Assembly: GCA_028290345.1 (NCBI GenBank)
Contig: JAQGKB010000162.1
Span: 1 to 6,509 of the forward strand
Reading direction: 5' to 3'
DNA length: 6,509 bases
From: Hyphomicrobiales bacterium
Lineage (GTDB): Bacteria; Pseudomonadota; Alphaproteobacteria; Rhizobiales; Devosiaceae
The number at the start of each line of letters is the position of its first letter. Position 1 is the stretch's first letter. The translations under genes and the position numbers were made by a program. The notes beneath the pieces are model-generated. The model made no database searches. It was not told where the DNA came from and worked only from the letters and a program-made list of their open reading frames with translations. This document shows positions 3,866 through 6,509 of this stretch, piece after piece.

Positions 3866-6481
3866 ATGGCCTCACGTCCCCAGCCCATGCTCGAAAATCT
3901 CAACGCCTCCACGCCGGTCTTTGCCATCAAGATACCCGTTCGCCTGATCGGGTTTTTGCTGCTCGGCCTCGTGATCGTGATCATGCTGTCACTGGCCTCC
4001 TGGTCGGTCGATGATCCGAGCCTTTCCTACGCGACGGCAAAGCACCCGGCGAACTGGCTCGGCTTTCCCGGCGCCGTGATTGCCGATCTTTGCTTCCAGG
4101 TCTTCGGCATTGCGATTTTCGTCATGCTGATTCCCCTGGTGGCTTGGGGCTGGAACCTGGTGCGCCGCCAGGTGCCCTCAAAGTTTCTGCTGCGAACCCT
4201 GGCATGGCTCGGCGCCAACCTGCTGACCACCGGAGTTTTCGCCTTCGTCGCCGTGCCGCCAAGCTGGCCGCTGCCGACCGGCCTCGGTGGCCTTGTCGGC
4301 CAGTCGTTCGAGATGTTGGCGACCGTTGTCACCAAGCAGGCTCCCGAGGGTTCGACGGCACTGGTCTTTGCGATGATTCTCGTCGCCCCCACCCTGGCGC
4401 TGATGTGGATCGCGCTCGGCATCGGCACGCGCCCTGCGAAGAAATCCGCCGTCGGCGGCCGCATGGGCAAGGCGGCGCCTGCCGTCACGCCGGAAGAGCG
4501 CGATTTCGATGCCGCCGAGGGCACCGCCTTTTTCGACGTCGCCCTGGGTGGCCTCGTCCACATGGCCTATTCGGCGCAGACGGCCTTCCGGCGCGCCCGG
4601 GTCAAGGCCCGCGAGAAGCGCGATGCCGACGCCCAGGAGTGGCGTAGCGAGGCGGTGGAGCCCAGCCTGCAGGGTAATCGCCCCGGCGCTGACCCTGCCC
4701 GCCAGGAACAGCCTCTGGTGGTCGAGCGCCGCGCCATCAATATCGAAACCCGTAGCGCGCCATCGTTCGAGAGCGACGAGCTCGAATATCCCGACGACGA
4801 TGAAAGCCTTGGCGAAGTCATGCCTGAGATCGTGCCCGAGGTCCGGGTTTCCGGCGGTCCGCCGCGCCCGCCAGCGGCCGTAGCCGCGCGCGTCGTTGCT
4901 CCGGCCGCCCGTCCCGTCCCCGGCAATCGCCTGGCGCGCGAGGCGCAAGGCTCGCTGCTGCGCGACCCCAACGTCTTCGAACTGCCCGAACTCAGCCTGC
5001 TGGCCGAGCCGAGGCACAAAGGCATCAGCGACGAGCACCGCCCTGAGCGGCTCGAGGCCATGGCGCGAAAACTCGAAGGCGTGCTCGAGGACTTTGGCGT
5101 CAAGGGCGACATCATTAACGTCCGTCCCGGCCCGGTGGTGACGCTTTATGAACTGGAGCCGGCCGCCGGCATCAAATCCAGCCGCGTCATTTCGCTTGCC
5201 GACGATATCGCCCGCTCGATGAGCGCCATCTCTGCCCGCGTCGCCGTGGTGCCCGGCCGCAACGCCATCGGCATCGAACTGCCGAACGAAAACCGCGAGA
5301 CCGTCTACCTGCGCGAAATGCTCTCCTCGACCGATTTCGAGAAGATGAAGGGGAAACTCCCGATCTGCCTCGGCAAGACCATCGGCGGCGAGCCGATCAT
5401 CGCCGATCTCGCCCGCATGCCGCATCTGCTGATCGCCGGTACCACCGGCTCGGGCAAGTCGGTGGGCATCAACACCATGATCCTCTCGATCCTTTATCGC
5501 ATGACGCCGTCCGAATGCCGGATGATCATGATCGACCCGAAAATGCTCGAACTCTCCATCTATGACGGCATTCCGCACCTCCTGACCCCTGTCGTCACCG
5601 ACCCGTCCAAGGCCGTCGTGGCGCTGAAATGGGCCGTGCGCGAAATGGAGGATCGCTATCGCAAGATGAGCAAGATCGGCGTGCGCAACATCGATGGCTT
5701 CAACCAGCGCGTCGCCGAATCGAAGGCCAAGGGCGAGGTCATCACCCGCACCGTGCAAACCGGCTTCGATCGCGAAACCGGCGAGGCGATCTTCGAGAGC
5801 GAGGAGTTCGATCTCGAGCCGTTGCCGTTCATCGTCATCATCGTCGATGAAATGGCCGACCTGATGATGGTGGCGGGCAAGGATATCGAAGGCGCGATCC
5901 AGCGCCTCGCCCAGATGGCCCGCGCCGCCGGCATCCACATAATCACCGCAACGCAGCGCCCGTCCGTGGACGTCATCACCGGAACCATCAAGGCCAACTT
6001 CCCGACCCGCGTCTCCTTCCAGGTGACCTCCAAGATCGACAGTCGCACCATTCTTGGCGAACAGGGCGCCGAACAGCTGCTGGGCAATGGCGACATGCTC
6101 TACATGGCCGGCGGCGGTCGTATCCGGCGCCTGCACGGACCATTTGTTGCGGACGGCGAAGTGGAACGCATCGTTGCCCACCTCAAGTCGCAGGGCTCGC
6201 CCGACTACCTCGATTCGATCACCGCCGATGAGGACGACGAGGACGGCGCGCCGGCCGGCGACGATTTCGGCGGCTCGGGCGACGAACTCTACGACAAGGC
6301 CGTCAATATCGTGCTGCAGGATAAGAAGGCTTCCACCAGCTACATCCAGCGGCGCCTTGCCATCGGCTACAACAAGGCGGCGACGCTGATCGAACGCATG
6401 GAGCAGGAGGGCGTCATCTCGCAGGCCAACCACGCCGGCAAGCGCGAGATCCTCGTGGGCGGCGACCAGCAGCAGTACTGA
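3866..6481 (+). CDS. ftsK: Cell division DNA translocase FtsK
   Basis: An 871-residue FtsK/SpoIIIE-family protein, complete and of normal length. FtsK sits at the division septum, pumps the chromosome terminus by ATP hydrolysis and activates XerCD recombination at dif. Four membrane segments are visible (about 23-46, 69-97, 111-131 and 163-187). A variable charged and Pro/Ala-rich linker follows (190-385), then the alpha/beta motor with Walker A GTTGSGKS (525-532) and Walker B FIVIIVDEMADLM (655-667), and the conserved ATQRPSVDVITGTIKAN (695-711). An acidic linker (788-808) leads to the winged-helix gamma domain (about 806-866), the part that reads KOPS DNA in this family. The start is uncertain: a TTG at 3773 opens the same frame 31 codons earlier, but it would put the CtrA-like site inside the gene and lacks a ribosome site. 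GAGAG at 3850-3854 weakly supports the ATG at 3866; an ATG at 3887 is an alternative. Confidence 0.95.
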   Translation: MASRPQPMLENLNASTPVFAIKIPVRLIGFLLLGLVIVIMLSLASWSVDDPSLSYATAKHPANWLGFPGAVIADLCFQVFGIAIFVMLIPLVAWGWNLVRRQVPSKFLLRTLAWLGANLLTTGVFAFVAVPPSWPLPTGLGGLVGQSFEMLATVVTKQAPEGSTALVFAMILVAPTLALMWIALGIGTRPAKKSAVGGRMGKAAPAVTPEERDFDAAEGTAFFDVALGGLVHMAYSAQTAFRRARVKAREKRDADAQEWRSEAVEPSLQGNRPGADPARQEQPLVVERRAINIETRSAPSFESDELEYPDDDESLGEVMPEIVPEVRVSGGPPRPPAAVAARVVAPAARPVPGNRLAREAQGSLLRDPNVFELPELSLLAEPRHKGISDEHRPERLEAMARKLEGVLEDFGVKGDIINVRPGPVVTLYELEPAAGIKSSRVISLADDIARSMSAISARVAVVPGRNAIGIELPNENRETVYLREMLSSTDFEKMKGKLPICLGKTIGGEPIIADLARMPHLLIAGTTGSGKSVGINTMILSILYRMTPSECRMIMIDPKMLELSIYDGIPHLLTPVVTDPSKAVVALKWAVREMEDRYRKMSKIGVRNIDGFNQRVAESKAKGEVITRTVQTGFDRETGEAIFESEEFDLEPLPFIVIIVDEMADLMMVAGKDIEGAIQRLAQMARAAGIHIITATQRPSVDVITGTIKANFPTRVSFQVTSKIDSRTILGEQGAEQLLGNGDMLYMAGGGRIRRLHGPFVADGEVERIVAHLKSQGSPDYLDSITADEDDEDGAPAGDDFGGSGDELYDKAVNIVLQDKKASTSYIQRRLAIGYNKAATLIERMEQEGVISQANHAGKREILVGGDQQQY

Positions 6482-6509
6482 TCGCAAAGCCTCGCGGCGT
6501 GGGCCTGTG

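Noticed and set aside
4178..6487. A 769-codon open frame on the minus strand
   Set aside because: It is the antisense shadow of ftsK. It is long only because of GC-rich codon bias and shows no recognisable domain.

Overview
The window reads as GC-rich chromosomal DNA from an alphaproteobacterium of the Hyphomicrobiales (Rhizobiales) type, possibly a Devosia-like genus. The reasons are the protein styles (AmtB with a cleavable signal peptide and Ala/Pro linker, FtsK with an acidic linker before its gamma domain), a rhizobial-style extragenic palindrome at the left end, and the gene order ubiquinone hydroxylase / glnK / amtB / ftsK, which I recall from rhizobial chromosomes. The genus is an inference. 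No mobile genes, rRNA, tRNA or CRISPR are visible. All four protein genes are intact housekeeping genes.

Layout: 1-221 is non-coding and holds a long imperfect inverted repeat of nested hairpins (21-160). 222-1439 on the minus strand encodes a UbiH/UbiF/COQ6-family FAD hydroxylase. 1440-1692 is a divergent regulatory region with two or three NtrC-like dyads and a sigma-54-like -24/-12 element. 1693-2031 is glnK and 2063-3448 is amtB, a 31-bp-spaced operon. 3449-3865 is a 417-bp intergenic region with little sign of coding: a hairpin whose loop shows an anti-Shine-Dalgarno CTCCTCCC, a perfect 12-bp hairpin, a foldable stretch, a textbook intrinsic terminator, a REP-like palindrome and a CtrA-like site. 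3866-6481 is ftsK, and the last 28 bases are unassigned.

How the parts work together: GlnK (PII) and AmtB form the ammonium-sensing and transport pair. The upstream elements fit nitrogen-limitation control by NtrC and sigma-54. FtsK is a separate transcription unit for septal chromosome segregation, insulated by the terminator and perhaps under CtrA cell-cycle control. The hydroxylase serves respiratory quinone synthesis.

No new protein system is present. The observations most worth checking are non-coding: the anti-SD hairpin and structured RNA region after amtB, the NtrC/sigma-54 architecture before glnK, the CtrA-like site before ftsK, and the two families of extragenic palindrome.
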